37,027 nt of DNA from JBCBTJ01 sp039818665 (GCA_039818665.1 JBCBTJ010000031.1:1-37027), one strand, 5' to 3'; counted from the first letter of the stretch, positions 23,374-31,569 are shown. Made by a program: numbers and translations. Notes: generated by a model from the letters alone, not told the origin.

Positions 23374-24522
23374 ATGGATCAGAGCGATTGGGTCACGGCG
23401 CGCGAGGCGCTCGAGCTGGCGTCGATCAAGCAGCAGACGCTCTATGCCTATGTCAGCCGCGGCCTCGTCCGCTCGATCGCCGACCCGGGCCATGCGCGCC
23501 GTCGCCTATACTCTAAGCACGATCTGGCGCAGCTTGCTGAAAAGCGCCGGCGACCGCGCGCCAGGGCCGAAGTCGCCGCCGGCGCGATCTCTTGGGGCGA
23601 GCCGGTCTTGGAGAGCGGCGTCTCCACGATCCGAAACGGCGAGCTTTACTTCGGCGACGCGCTGGCGCGGGAGCTGTCGCAGACGCTGTCATTAGAAGAC
23701 GTCGCCGCGCTTCACTGGCGCGTCGAGGCCCGCGCACCAGACGGGGCGCGCGACGCCGCGCCTGCGCTCGGCTCCAGCAAGGCCCGCGGTTACGCGTTTC
23801 TCGCCAGCGCCGCCGCCGTCGCCCCGCCGAGCCTCGGCCGCACGCGTGCAGCGCTTGCCCGGGAAGCGGCGGTCCTCCTCTCGAACTTCGCCAATGCGAT
23901 GATTGGCCGGCCGGGCGCCGGCCCGATCCATCGCCGGCTTCAAACCGCTTGGCGGCTGGACCCGGCCGGCGCCGACGCGATCCGCCGGGCCCTCGTCTTG
24001 ATCAGCGACCACGAACTCAACCCCTCCACATTCGCGGTGCGCGTGACCGCTTCAACGGGCGCCCCCCTGCCCGCGGCCGCCTTATCGGGCTTCTCCGCGC
24101 TCAGCGGCCCGCTGCACGGCGAAGCGACGTCCCGGACCTACGCTTTCTTAAATTCCGTGAGGACCGCCGGCGGCTCGGCGGCGGCCTATGGCGACCAAAT
24201 CAGCGTCGGCGCCTATCAGATCGGATTCGGCCACCCGCTCTATCCGAAGGGCGACCCGCGCGCCGACGAAATCCTCGCCACGCTCCGCGTACCGCGCGAC
24301 ATTCGCCGCGCCATCGACGATTTGAAGGCGCTTTTCGGCCTCGCGCCCAATGTGGACTTCGCCCTCGCGGCGCTGGCTTTGTCTCTGGATCTGCCCGAGA
24401 ACGCGCCCTTCGCGCTTTTCAGCATCGGACGCATGGCCGGCTGGCTCGCCCACGCGATCGAGCAACGAGAATCCGGCGCCCTCATCCGGCCGCGCGCGGC
24501 CTATGCGCCGCCGTCGCCCTGA
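23374..24522 (+). CDS. citrate synthase-like protein fused to an N-terminal helix-turn-helix domain
   Basis: 382 residues. Residues about 5-58 form a MerR/excisionase-type winged helix (VTAREALELASIKQQTLYAY, with an RRRLYSKHD wing). A citrate-synthase fold follows, keeping His213 (DHELNPSTF), His248 (GPLHGE), His287 (GFGHPLYPKGDPRA), Asp328 (NVDF), Arg353 (IGRMAGW) and RPR (372-374). The Arg that normally follows the third His is Pro288. It may be an enzyme that reads its substrate or product and controls transcription, most simply of the divergent paralogue and itself. The ATG at 23374 has no ribosome site, so the mRNA may be leaderless. Confidence 0.85.
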   Translation: MDQSDWVTAREALELASIKQQTLYAYVSRGLVRSIADPGHARRRLYSKHDLAQLAEKRRRPRARAEVAAGAISWGEPVLESGVSTIRNGELYFGDALARELSQTLSLEDVAALHWRVEARAPDGARDAAPALGSSKARGYAFLASAAAVAPPSLGRTRAALAREAAVLLSNFANAMIGRPGAGPIHRRLQTAWRLDPAGADAIRRALVLISDHELNPSTFAVRVTASTGAPLPAAALSGFSALSGPLHGEATSRTYAFLNSVRTAGGSAAAYGDQISVGAYQIGFGHPLYPKGDPRADEILATLRVPRDIRRAIDDLKALFGLAPNVDFALAALALSLDLPENAPFALFSIGRMAGWLAHAIEQRESGALIRPRAAYAPPSP

Positions 24523-24644
24523 ACCGCAATCGTGTCGGAAATGCCGCAGCACGGTTTTGTGAGGCGGTCCGGCCCCCGCCCATCGCTTGACGGAGCCGCG
24601 ACGATCGGCTCGGTGAAGCCTCAATGAGGGGAAAGGGTCGGCTG

Positions 24645-25223
24645 ATGAAACGCTTGGCGTGTCTCGCCGCTGTATCGCTGGCGACAAGCGGCGCCGCATC
24701 GGCGCAATTGGTTCAAGAGGTTCGCGCCGGCGGGCTCGCGCACAATATTTGCGTCGTCAATTGCGACAATGCGAACCAAGAAGACGGCTTCAATGTTCAA
24801 GGCGAAATCGTCTTCGACCGGCCGGACTTCTTCAAATACCTCCTCAAGCCGCGCCCCTTCATCGTCGGCTCCGTCAACACCGCCGGCGACACCAGTTTCG
24901 GGGGCTTCGGCCTCGTCTGGAATTGGGACTTCGCCCGGAAATGGTCGCTTGAGCCGAGCCTCGGCTACGTCATCCACACCGGCGAGCTCGAAGTCCCCTT
25001 CCCGATCGGCGACCCGCGCAACCTCGAATTCGACGAAAACAATATCCTGTTCGGCTCACGCGATCTCTTCCGCACCACGCTCGCCCTCAATCGGGACCTT
25101 GGCGACAATTGGGGCGTACAGGTGATCTTCGAACACCTCTCGCACGGTCAAATTCTCGGCGACGGCCGCAATCAGGGAAACGACAGTCTAGGCGGGCGGG
25201 TCTACTACAGGTTCGGCGGTTAG
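24645..25223 (+). CDS. PagL-like acyloxyacyl hydrolase / lipid A 3-O-deacylase family outer-membrane protein
   Basis: 192 residues from the ATG at 24645. A clear signal peptide, MKRLACLAAVSLATSGAASA, would be cut before Gln21. The rest is beta-barrel-like (IVGSVNTAGDTSFGGFGLVW, WSLEPSLGYVIHTG), ending in an aromatic YYRFGG terminus as outer-membrane proteins do. The catalytic region is FEHLSHGQILGDGRNQGNDS (about 162-181): PagL uses a His-x-Ser pair, here His164 and Ser166, but the Asn following the Ser is His167. The family removes an acyl chain from lipid A. The assignment rests on this motif, signal peptide and barrel pattern. Stop shared with the convergent gene at 25220. Confidence 0.75.
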   Translation: MKRLACLAAVSLATSGAASAQLVQEVRAGGLAHNICVVNCDNANQEDGFNVQGEIVFDRPDFFKYLLKPRPFIVGSVNTAGDTSFGGFGLVWNWDFARKWSLEPSLGYVIHTGELEVPFPIGDPRNLEFDENNILFGSRDLFRTTLALNRDLGDNWGVQVIFEHLSHGQILGDGRNQGNDSLGGRVYYRFGG

Positions 25224-26182
25224 GGCGCGTAGAGCGTATAAACGACTTCCGCCTCAACCGACGCGACGCCGTCGGACAAATCGTAGCCCGTATCGCGCCC
25301 AAGGCGATAGCGCATATCGAAGCGCACGGACTGATCCGCGATCGAGCCGCGGCTCGCCGCCGTGCGTTGATTGCCGCGGAAAATGTTGTGCGGCGTCAGC
25401 GTGTTGGAGAGGCGGCGATTGTTGCCGCCCCGAATGCCGCCGCGGCCGCCGGCCGTGTGAGGATGTTGCGCCGCGGATCCGAACGGCAGGCCGTCGTCGC
25501 CAGACAGCGTGATGTCCATGCGCAGCCGCACGCGGTTGAGGTCCGCCGCGGTGGTCGGCGCCACGGGGGTGGCCACGACATCGATGTTGAAGGCCGTATT
25601 CGAGGCGACATAGAAGCTCGTGAAGAGGTCGGTCCGGAAGAGATCAATCTCGGAATTGCCCCGCAGGCGGAACGCGTCGAACACGTCGCCCGCGTCGAGG
25701 CTGCCGTTTCTATTGCTGTCGACACGGCCATTCGAGGGGTTGGCGCGGCGCAGACGGTAGGGAATGCCGCCGAGCGAGTCCGCCGTCGGGTCCAAACTGC
25801 CTGTAACCACAGTATGCACGTCGCCCGCGATCAGATCGGTGTCGGGCGAGGCCGCGGCGTTGTTCGCGGTGGACGGATTGGTGTCGATGATGAAGTCGGA
25901 GACCACCGGCGCGCCCCCAGTCGCGTCCGCGCCCCAAACGATGATCAATCCCATGACCCGGAACGACGGGGAATCGAGCACGCGCGCCTCGCCGCCGGCG
26001 AATGCCGTCGCCGCGAGCCCGAAGGCGGCCGCGCATGCGTTTCGAAGGCGTCGTTTGGTCGGAATCGGCGCGCCCCATTTGCCAGTGTCGATCGTGTTTG
26101 ATGCCAGAAAAGAACTGAAATCCTGCAAAGGCGGGCCGAAAATCCCGTCGGCCGCGTTAATCTTCGCAGAGCCCGCCGCCAT
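25220..26182 (-). CDS. hypothetical exported protein with a dockerin/EF-hand-like loop
   Basis: Not recognised. The frame has a signal-peptide-like stretch (KRRLRNACAAAFGLAATAFAG, about 43-63), so the first 40 residues of the longest reading (ATG at 26182, no ribosome site) probably are not translated. The only well-placed alternative is an ATT at 26065, a rare start codon. A calcium-type loop DSNRNGSLDAGD occurs at 155-166. The remainder is polar and beta-rich (FYVASNTAFNIDVVATP, LNRVRLRMDITLSGDDGL) and ends VEAEVVYTLYAP, somewhat like secreted fimbrial or spore-coat-U proteins. That similarity is only an impression. It overlaps the start of the divergent DUF427 gene. Confidence 0.6.
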   Translation of the reverse strand: MAAGSAKINAADGIFGPPLQDFSSFLASNTIDTGKWGAPIPTKRRLRNACAAAFGLAATAFAGGEARVLDSPSFRVMGLIIVWGADATGGAPVVSDFIIDTNPSTANNAAASPDTDLIAGDVHTVVTGSLDPTADSLGGIPYRLRRANPSNGRVDSNRNGSLDAGDVFDAFRLRGNSEIDLFRTDLFTSFYVASNTAFNIDVVATPVAPTTAADLNRVRLRMDITLSGDDGLPFGSAAQHPHTAGGRGGIRGGNNRRLSNTLTPHNIFRGNQRTAASRGSIADQSVRFDMRYRLGRDTGYDLSDGVASVEAEVVYTLYAP

Positions 26183-26193
26183 TGGAGATCGTC

Positions 26194-26772
26194 ATGCCGC
26201 AACCCTTGCCCAGCCATGCGGACATCCTCGCGCGCGTGCGCCGCTATCGCGAGGTGGCGCGCCAGCGCCCGTCCGCGATCGAGCCCCCGGGCCCGGGTCA
26301 AGAGTCCGTCTGGGACTATCCCCGCCCGCCGCGCCTGGAGCGGCTGAACCGGACCGTCAGCGTCGCCTGGCGCGGCGAGACCGTCGCGGAGGGCGGCGAT
26401 GTCGCCCGCATCGTCGAAACCTCCGGCGCGCCTGTCTACTACCTGCCGCCGGACGCCGTGCGGACGGATCTGCTTCAGGACGCCGACCATGTCACTCTAT
26501 GCGAATGGAAAGGCGCGGCGGTCCACTACGACCTGGTTTTGGGAGACGCCCGGTCGCGCCACGCCGTCTTCGCCTACCCGGAACCGCTGACCGATCTCGG
26601 CCAAGGCTATGAAGCGATCGCCGGATGGTTCGCCTTCTATCCCTCTCGCGTGGACGAATGCCGCCTCGACGGGGCGAACGTCGAACCGCAACCGGGCGGC
26701 TTCTACGCCGGCTGGGTGACGCCGGATCTCGCCGGCCCCATCAAGGGCGCTCCGGGGACGGAGGGCTGGTGA
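26194..26772 (+). CDS. DUF427 domain protein
   Basis: 192 residues from the ATG at 26194, with GGAGAT at six bases; a TTG at 26182 would be an inferior start. It shows family landmarks: SVWDYPRPP (about 38-46), the VSVAWRGETVAE strand pair, YYLPPDAVRTDLL, CEWKGAAVHYDL (about 103-114), the FAFYPSRVD region and a GW-containing end (GWVTPDLAGPIKGAPGTEGW). DUF427 is a small beta-rich fold with two stacked halves; no biochemical function is established. It is soluble, with no signal. purA follows 64 bases later on the same strand. Confidence 0.88.
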   Translation: MPQPLPSHADILARVRRYREVARQRPSAIEPPGPGQESVWDYPRPPRLERLNRTVSVAWRGETVAEGGDVARIVETSGAPVYYLPPDAVRTDLLQDADHVTLCEWKGAAVHYDLVLGDARSRHAVFAYPEPLTDLGQGYEAIAGWFAFYPSRVDECRLDGANVEPQPGGFYAGWVTPDLAGPIKGAPGTEGW

Positions 26773-26836
26773 GCGCCCTTGCCTTCGCCCCCCAAACCCT
26801 GTCCTGTGCGCGCCGTTTGCAGACGGAGCGATATGC

Positions 26837-28135
26837 ATGGCGGGCGTGGTGGTGGTCGGGGCCCAATGGGGCGACGAAGGCAAAGGCAAGATCGTCGACT
26901 GGCTGAGCCACCGCGCCGACATCATCGTCCGCTTCCAAGGCGGCCACAATGCCGGCCACACGCTCGTCATCGGCGACAAGACCTACAAGCTGAACCTCTT
27001 GCCCTCCGGCGTCGTGCGCGGCGGCAAGCTTTCGGTGATCGGCAACGGCGTCGTGGTCGACCCCTGGCAGCTGCTCTCCGAAATCGAGGCGATGGGCGAA
27101 GGCGGCGTCGACTTGACGCCCGACGATCTCCTTCTTGCAGAAAACGCGTGCCTCATCCTGCCCTGGCACAAGGATTTGGACGCCGCCCGCGAGGGCGCCC
27201 TCGCCGATGCCAAGATCGGGACCACCAAGCGCGGCATCGGCCCCGCTTATGAAGACAAAGTCGGCCGCCGCGCCGTCCGCGTCGCCGACCTCGCCGACGA
27301 AGCCGCGCTCGACATGAAGCTGCAACGTCTCATCGCCCACCACGCCCCGCTCCGCGCCGGCCTCGGCCTGCCCGCCCCGGACGCGGGCGCGCTCAAAGCC
27401 GAGCTTCTCGCCGTCGCGCCGAAAATCCTGCCCTATGCGACGCCGGCCTGGAAACGCCTCAACGAGGCCGCCCGGCTCGACCGGCGCATCCTCTTCGAGG
27501 GCGCCCAGGGCGTGATGCTCGACGTCGACCACGGCACCTACCCGTTCGTCACCTCGTCCAATGTCGTCTCAGGCCAGGCTGCGGCCGGCTCCGGCCTCGG
27601 CCCGCGCTCGATCTCCTATGTGCTCGGCCTCGCCAAGGCCTACACGACGCGCGTCGGCGCCGGCCCCTTCCCCACCGAGCTCACCGACGAGATCGGCCAA
27701 CAGCTCGGCGAGCGGGGCCATGAGTTTGGCACGGTCACCGGCCGCGCGCGGCGCTGCGGCTGGTTCGACGCCGTGATGGTCCGCCAAGCCTGCGCCGTCT
27801 CCGGCGTCGACGGCCTCGCCCTCACCAAGCTCGACGTGCTCGACGGCTTCGACGAGATCAAAATCTGCACGGCCTACCGCCTCGGCGAGGAGGAGCTTGA
27901 CCACCTGCCCGCCACCGCCGCCGCGCAAGCCGCCATCGAGCCCGTCTACGAGACGATGAAAGGCTGGACCGGCTCCACCCGCGGCGCGCGCAGCTGGAAC
28001 GACCTGCCGGCCGAGGCCGTGAAATATGTCCGCCGCCTGGAGGAGTTGGTCGGCAAACCGGCCGCCCTCGTCTCCACCTCGCCGGAGCGCGAAGACGTCA
28101 TTCTTATGCGCGATCCGTTCGAACGGGCCGGCTGA
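26837..28135 (+). CDS. purA: adenylosuccinate synthetase
   Basis: GTP-dependent ligation of IMP and aspartate, first step from IMP to AMP. 432 residues, the normal bacterial length. GAQWGDEGKGKIVD (8-21) contains the GDEGKGK P-loop; HNAGHT (about 37-42) and GTTKRGIGPAYEDK follow, then DVDHGTYPFVTSSN, the GRARRCGWFD motif and TKLDVLDGF for the guanine end. The ATG at 26837 follows GGAG. purH, which makes IMP, is 24 kb away. A cytochrome P450 gene follows on the same strand after 80 bases, probably with its own promoter. Confidence 0.98.
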   Translation: MAGVVVVGAQWGDEGKGKIVDWLSHRADIIVRFQGGHNAGHTLVIGDKTYKLNLLPSGVVRGGKLSVIGNGVVVDPWQLLSEIEAMGEGGVDLTPDDLLLAENACLILPWHKDLDAAREGALADAKIGTTKRGIGPAYEDKVGRRAVRVADLADEAALDMKLQRLIAHHAPLRAGLGLPAPDAGALKAELLAVAPKILPYATPAWKRLNEAARLDRRILFEGAQGVMLDVDHGTYPFVTSSNVVSGQAAAGSGLGPRSISYVLGLAKAYTTRVGAGPFPTELTDEIGQQLGERGHEFGTVTGRARRCGWFDAVMVRQACAVSGVDGLALTKLDVLDGFDEIKICTAYRLGEEELDHLPATAAAQAAIEPVYETMKGWTGSTRGARSWNDLPAEAVKYVRRLEELVGKPAALVSTSPEREDVILMRDPFERAG

Positions 28136-28215
28136 CGGCCCTGCTTTCCGCGAGGGCATAATTCACGCGGGCGTCCGGATTCGCTACACTGGCTTTGCTT
28201 TCGGAGGGAAACCGC

Positions 28216-29493
28216 ATGTCCGTCGCCGAAGACGCCGCCGCGCAAGTGAGCTCAGACGAAGTCGATCGCATCCCGCTCGAGGAGATCGACGTCTCCCAGC
28301 CCCACCTCTTCCAGAACGACGCCTGGCAGCCTTGGTTCGCGCGGCTCAGGCGCGAGGCGCCGGTCCACTATCTCGCCGACAGTGAGAACGGCCCGTTTTG
28401 GTCGGTGACCACCCATGAGGCCGTCATGGCCGTCGACACCAACCACGAGGCCTTCTCATCCGAAGCCAAAGGCATCGCGATCGTCGATCCGCCGGACACC
28501 GAAGACGCCAAAATGCTGCAAAGCAAATCCTTCATCACCCTCGATGAGCCGGCCCACCGCGAACAGCGCAAAGCCGTCTCGCCGGCTGTCGCGCCGCAGA
28601 ACCTCAAAAACTTCGAAAGCCTCATCCGCGAACGCGCAGCGGACATTTTGGACCATCTGCCGGTCGGCGAGACCTTCAACTGGGTCGACCGCGTCTCGAT
28701 CGAGCTAACCGCCCGCATGCTCGCCACCTTGTTCGACTTCCCTTACGAGGATCGCCGCCGGCTGATCCATTGGTCCGATATCACGACCGCGGTTCCCGGC
28801 GTGACCGAAGAGGCCGTGGATATGGAAGCGCGCAAGACGGCGCTGCTCGACTGCGCGATGGTGTTCTTCAATCTGTGGAACGAGCGCGCCGACCAGCCGC
28901 CAAAGACTGATCTCATTTCCATGCTCGCCCATAGCGACGCGACGAAGGACCTGAACAAAGACCCGATCACCATGCTCGGGACGATCCTCTTGCTGATCGT
29001 CGGCGGCAACGACACCACGCGCAACTCCATCAGCGGCGGCGTGGTGGGCCTCAATCAGTACCCGGAGGAGTACGACAAGCTTCGGGCGGACCCCGCGCTG
29101 GTTCCGAACATGGTCGCGGAGATGATCCGCTGGCAGACGCCCGTCATCCATATGCGCCGCACGGCGCTCCGGGACGTCGAGCTCGGCGGGAAGACGATCC
29201 GCGAGGGCGACAAAGTCGTCATGTGGTACCTCTCCGGCAACCGCGACGAGACCGTGTTCGAAGACGCCGACCGGTTCCTCATCGACCGGCCGAACGCCCG
29301 CCGTCACGTCTCCTTCGGCTTCGGGGTGCATCGCTGCATGGGCAACCGCCTGGCGGAGATGCAGCTGCAGATTCTCTGGGAGGAGATCCTGAAGCGCTTC
29401 CACACAGTGGAAGTCGTGGGCGAGGTGGAACGCACCTCCAACAATTTCATCCGCGGCATCGCGGACGTGCCGGTGCGGCTGCACCCCTACTGA
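28216..29493 (+). CDS. cytochrome P450, CYP153-like
   Basis: 425 residues, soluble bacterial class I type; the ATG at 28216 follows GGAGGGAA. I-helix GGNDTTRNS (263-271) with the acid-Thr pair, EMIRW (302-306, the ExxR), HMRRTAL and the heme loop FGFGVHRCMGN with Cys374 as thiolate ligand. The stretches WYLSGNRDE and the AEMQLQILWEEILKRF helix recall CYP153, known for terminal hydroxylation of medium-chain n-alkanes and fatty acids. Such enzymes need a ferredoxin and reductase, neither of which is in this window. The gene may serve hydrocarbon use or another small lipid; assignment to CYP153 is by motif resemblance. Confidence 0.85.
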   Translation: MSVAEDAAAQVSSDEVDRIPLEEIDVSQPHLFQNDAWQPWFARLRREAPVHYLADSENGPFWSVTTHEAVMAVDTNHEAFSSEAKGIAIVDPPDTEDAKMLQSKSFITLDEPAHREQRKAVSPAVAPQNLKNFESLIRERAADILDHLPVGETFNWVDRVSIELTARMLATLFDFPYEDRRRLIHWSDITTAVPGVTEEAVDMEARKTALLDCAMVFFNLWNERADQPPKTDLISMLAHSDATKDLNKDPITMLGTILLLIVGGNDTTRNSISGGVVGLNQYPEEYDKLRADPALVPNMVAEMIRWQTPVIHMRRTALRDVELGGKTIREGDKVVMWYLSGNRDETVFEDADRFLIDRPNARRHVSFGFGVHRCMGNRLAEMQLQILWEEILKRFHTVEVVGEVERTSNNFIRGIADVPVRLHPY

Positions 29494-29515
29494 GGCGAGC
29501 CGGCCTGTCGGCGGG

Positions 29516-29869
29516 CTAGGCTTCCACCACGGTGTCGAAGCTGGCGAAGATCATGCGTTTCCCGTCGAAGGGCATCGGCAGCGCTGCGGATGCGGCCTGC
29601 ATGGCCTTCATCACCTTCTCCATATTGGCGTCATGGGTCGCCTTGTCCGGCCAGATGATATGGGAATAGGCGACCGTCTCGCCGGCCTCGGCCTTCACCG
29701 CCAGGGGAAAGGATGTGGTCTCGCCATCGGGCACGTCATCGCCCCAAGCGTCGACGGCGGCGAGCGCGCCATGCTTCTTGAAAAGCGGCGTCGTCGCTTT
29801 GGAATGGGCGATGAAGGCGTCTTTGTTTTCGGTCGGCACCGCATAGACGGCGACAGTGATGTAGGTCAT
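29516..29869 (-). CDS. DUF1428 family protein (YbaA-like)
   Basis: 117 residues, MTYITVAVYAVPTENKDAFIAH at the start, VDAWGDDVPDGETTSFPLAV (about 39-58) in the middle and KRMIFASFDTVVEA at the end. This is the single-domain dimeric ferredoxin-like (alpha/beta barrel) family, of unknown function. It is the last gene of the minus-strand operon beginning at 31497 and starts 16 bases after the VOC/PhnB-like gene. Its stop faces that of the P450. Confidence 0.9.
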   Translation of the reverse strand: MTYITVAVYAVPTENKDAFIAHSKATTPLFKKHGALAAVDAWGDDVPDGETTSFPLAVKAEAGETVAYSHIIWPDKATHDANMEKVMKAMQAASAALPMPFDGKRMIFASFDTVVEA

Positions 29870-29885
29870 GGGCTGGCGCTCCTTG

Positions 29886-30347
29886 TCAGGCCTGGTCGAA
29901 CGCCGCGCGCAGGGCGGCGATGTCGATCTTGTTCATTTGCAACATGGCCTCATTGGCGCGGGCGGCGGCGTCCCGATCCTCGGCGGTCTGCATCTCGATC
30001 AGCGCCCGCGGCACGATCTGCCAAGACAGGCCCCAACGGTCGAGCAGCCAGCCGCACCGGCTCTCCTCGCCTCCGTCCGCGGTCAGCGCGTCCCAGAGCC
30101 GGTCGGTCTCGGCCTGATCGTCGGTGAGCACGCTGATCGAGGCGGCGGGCGAGAGCTTATAGTGCGGGCCGCCGTTCAGGATCTGATACGGCGTCCCGGC
30201 CAGGGTGAAATCGACGACGATCGGCTCGTCCTCGCCGCGCCAGTTCTGCAGCTCCAAAGCGCTGTCAGGCAACAGCGAAACATAGAAACGGGCCGCTTCC
30301 AGGCCGCCTTTCTCAAACCACAGACAGGTGCGGGTTTTTTGGGTCAC
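29886..30347 (-). CDS. VOC family protein, PhnB-like
   Basis: 153 residues; GTG start at 30347 overlaps the GST stop as GTGA. CLWFEKGGLEAARFYVSLLP (8-27) and the middle part, FTLAGTPYQILNGGPHYKLS (about 47-66), belong to PF06983, the PhnB/3-demethylubiquinone-methyltransferase-like VOC group. RCGWLLDRWGLSWQIVP (about 96-112) is the matching second half. These proteins have no proven enzymatic role, despite the methyltransferase name. The C-terminus adds a helix (AMLQMNKIDIAALRAAF) often seen in this subfamily. Confidence 0.9.
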   Translation of the reverse strand: MTQKTRTCLWFEKGGLEAARFYVSLLPDSALELQNWRGEDEPIVVDFTLAGTPYQILNGGPHYKLSPAASISVLTDDQAETDRLWDALTADGGEESRCGWLLDRWGLSWQIVPRALIEMQTAEDRDAAARANEAMLQMNKIDIAALRAAFDQA

Positions 30348-31000
30348 GCCTGGGCTCCTTCATAGCGCTCGAAAGCGGCGAGCTGCGCGTTGAGCGCGCG
30401 CTGGAACGCCGGGCGAGCTTCGCAGCGCCGGCGATACGCGTCCAGTGTCGGGAAAAGCTCTAGCGGGCCTCGGTCGATTAGATCGCGCAGCACCGTCGTC
30501 ATCATCAGATCGCCGGCTGTGAACCGGTCTTCCAAATAGTCTTTGTCTCCGAGCCAATCCGCCAGTCCGCGGAGCCGCTCCTCCAACTGCTCTCGGGCCA
30601 CGACCTCGAAGCCCGGCGCCCAGGGCGCGTCGGCGTAAAACAGATCGACGAGGACAAGATTGGCGACAAAAGGATCGATCGAATTGAGCGCCGCGCAGAC
30701 CCAGGTCTTCACACGCGCGCGCCCGGCCGGGTCGGTCGGCGACAGCGCTTCGGATCGCTCGGCGAGGTGCAGCACGATCGCGCCGGACTCGAACAGCTCC
30801 GCCTCGTCGTCGCGATAGACCGGAACCTGCGCGAAAGGTTGGCGGCGGCGATACGCGGCTGAGGCCTGTTCGTCCGCTCCGATCAACCGCTCGGTATAAG
30901 CAAGGCCCGCCTCCTCCAACGCCCACCGCACACGCAAGTCTTTCACGAAGCCCTTGGCGAAGTCGGGTACGATTTCAAAGGCTGTGAGCTCTATGGTCAT
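30344..31000 (-). CDS. glutathione S-transferase family protein
   Basis: 218 residues; the ATG at 31000 overlaps the SRPBCC stop as ATGA. N-terminal thioredoxin-like domain with PFAQVPVYRDD (about 54-64, cis-Pro after Val) and ESGAIVLHLAER (about 70-81) for glutathione binding; an all-alpha C-terminal domain from about residue 90 contains the DYLEDRFTAGDLMM stretch, the N-capping box and hydrophobic staple. The start DFAKGFVKDLRVRWALEEAG lacks an obvious catalytic Tyr/Ser/Cys, which is common in bacterial GSTs. Glutathione conjugation or reduction of an electrophile is likely; the substrate is unknown. Confidence 0.9.
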   Translation of the reverse strand: MTIELTAFEIVPDFAKGFVKDLRVRWALEEAGLAYTERLIGADEQASAAYRRRQPFAQVPVYRDDEAELFESGAIVLHLAERSEALSPTDPAGRARVKTWVCAALNSIDPFVANLVLVDLFYADAPWAPGFEVVAREQLEERLRGLADWLGDKDYLEDRFTAGDLMMTTVLRDLIDRGPLELFPTLDAYRRRCEARPAFQRALNAQLAAFERYEGAQA

Positions 31001-31497
31001 GGCGCAATCTCCGCTGCGAGGGCGTTGAGCTGCTCCGCCGCGGCCGGCCAACCTTGCTCGAACCCCATCTCGAGATGTTTGGCGACGTCATCCTGGCAGG
31101 CATGGCGGGCGGTCCAGATCATGCGGGTGTCGTTGGCTCCGGCGTCCGCGAGCTCCACCACCCCGGTCATGAAACTTTCCGGGCGCGGCATGAAGCCTTC
31201 CGAATAGGCGTCGGTGAAAACGAGCCGCGCGCCGTCGACGACGTCGAGATAGCAACCGACGGTTTCGAACCGCTCGCCGTCCGGCCCGGCCATCACGCAA
31301 TTGAACCGGCCGCCCGGGCGGACATCGAGATCGGCTTCGGGCACTGTCCACGGCGCCGGGCAATACCAACGCTTGAACAAGTCCGGATCCGTCCAACAGC
31401 GCCAGACCACAGCGCGCGGCGCTTGGATGGTTCGCTCCAGACCCAAAGATAGGCCTGCTTTATGGATCGTGACATCGACCACTCGATTATCCTGCAT
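30997..31497 (-). CDS. SRPBCC (AHSA1-like) domain protein
   Basis: 166 residues from the ATG at 31497, after GAGAGGTGG; this agrees with the family start (LSLGLERTIQAPRAVVWRCW). TDPDLFKRWYCPAPW, DVRPGGRF and the closing MGFEQGWPAAAEQL helix are typical of the Aha1_N/polyketide-cyclase-type START-like ligand-binding fold. It heads an operon of four genes joined by overlaps (SRPBCC, GST, PhnB-like, then DUF1428) under overlapping promoters shared with a MarR regulator. Such sets often accompany response to organic toxicants. No individual substrate can be named. Confidence 0.9.
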   Translation of the reverse strand: MQDNRVVDVTIHKAGLSLGLERTIQAPRAVVWRCWTDPDLFKRWYCPAPWTVPEADLDVRPGGRFNCVMAGPDGERFETVGCYLDVVDGARLVFTDAYSEGFMPRPESFMTGVVELADAGANDTRMIWTARHACQDDVAKHLEMGFEQGWPAAAEQLNALAAEIAP

Positions 31498-31525
31498 CTC
31501 GCCACCTCTCTCAGCCGGCCGCGGC

Positions 31526-31562
31526 ACTCTGTTTGACAGAAATGTTGATGTCAACGTAAATT
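31526..31562. promoter_or_regulatory. overlapping divergent promoters with palindromic -35 boxes (marR / SRPBCC operon)
   Basis: TTGACA at 31533-31538 (plus) with TAAATT 18 bases on (31557-31562) makes a promoter for the marR gene, and the inverse TTGACA at 31554-31549 (minus) with CAGAGT 17 bases on (31531-31526) one for the SRPBCC operon. The two -35 boxes are the arms of one inverted repeat, and GTTGATGTCAAC (31544-31555) forms a tighter dyad inside it. A MarR dimer bound here would block both. The plus transcript would begin within a few bases of the ATG at 31570. Confidence 0.6.
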
Positions 31563-31569
31563 ATGGAGA

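Noticed and set aside
29886..30347. 3-demethylubiquinone 3-methyltransferase
   Set aside because: That name is attached to PF06983 members, but the fold is VOC without a SAM site, so no methyltransferase is claimed.
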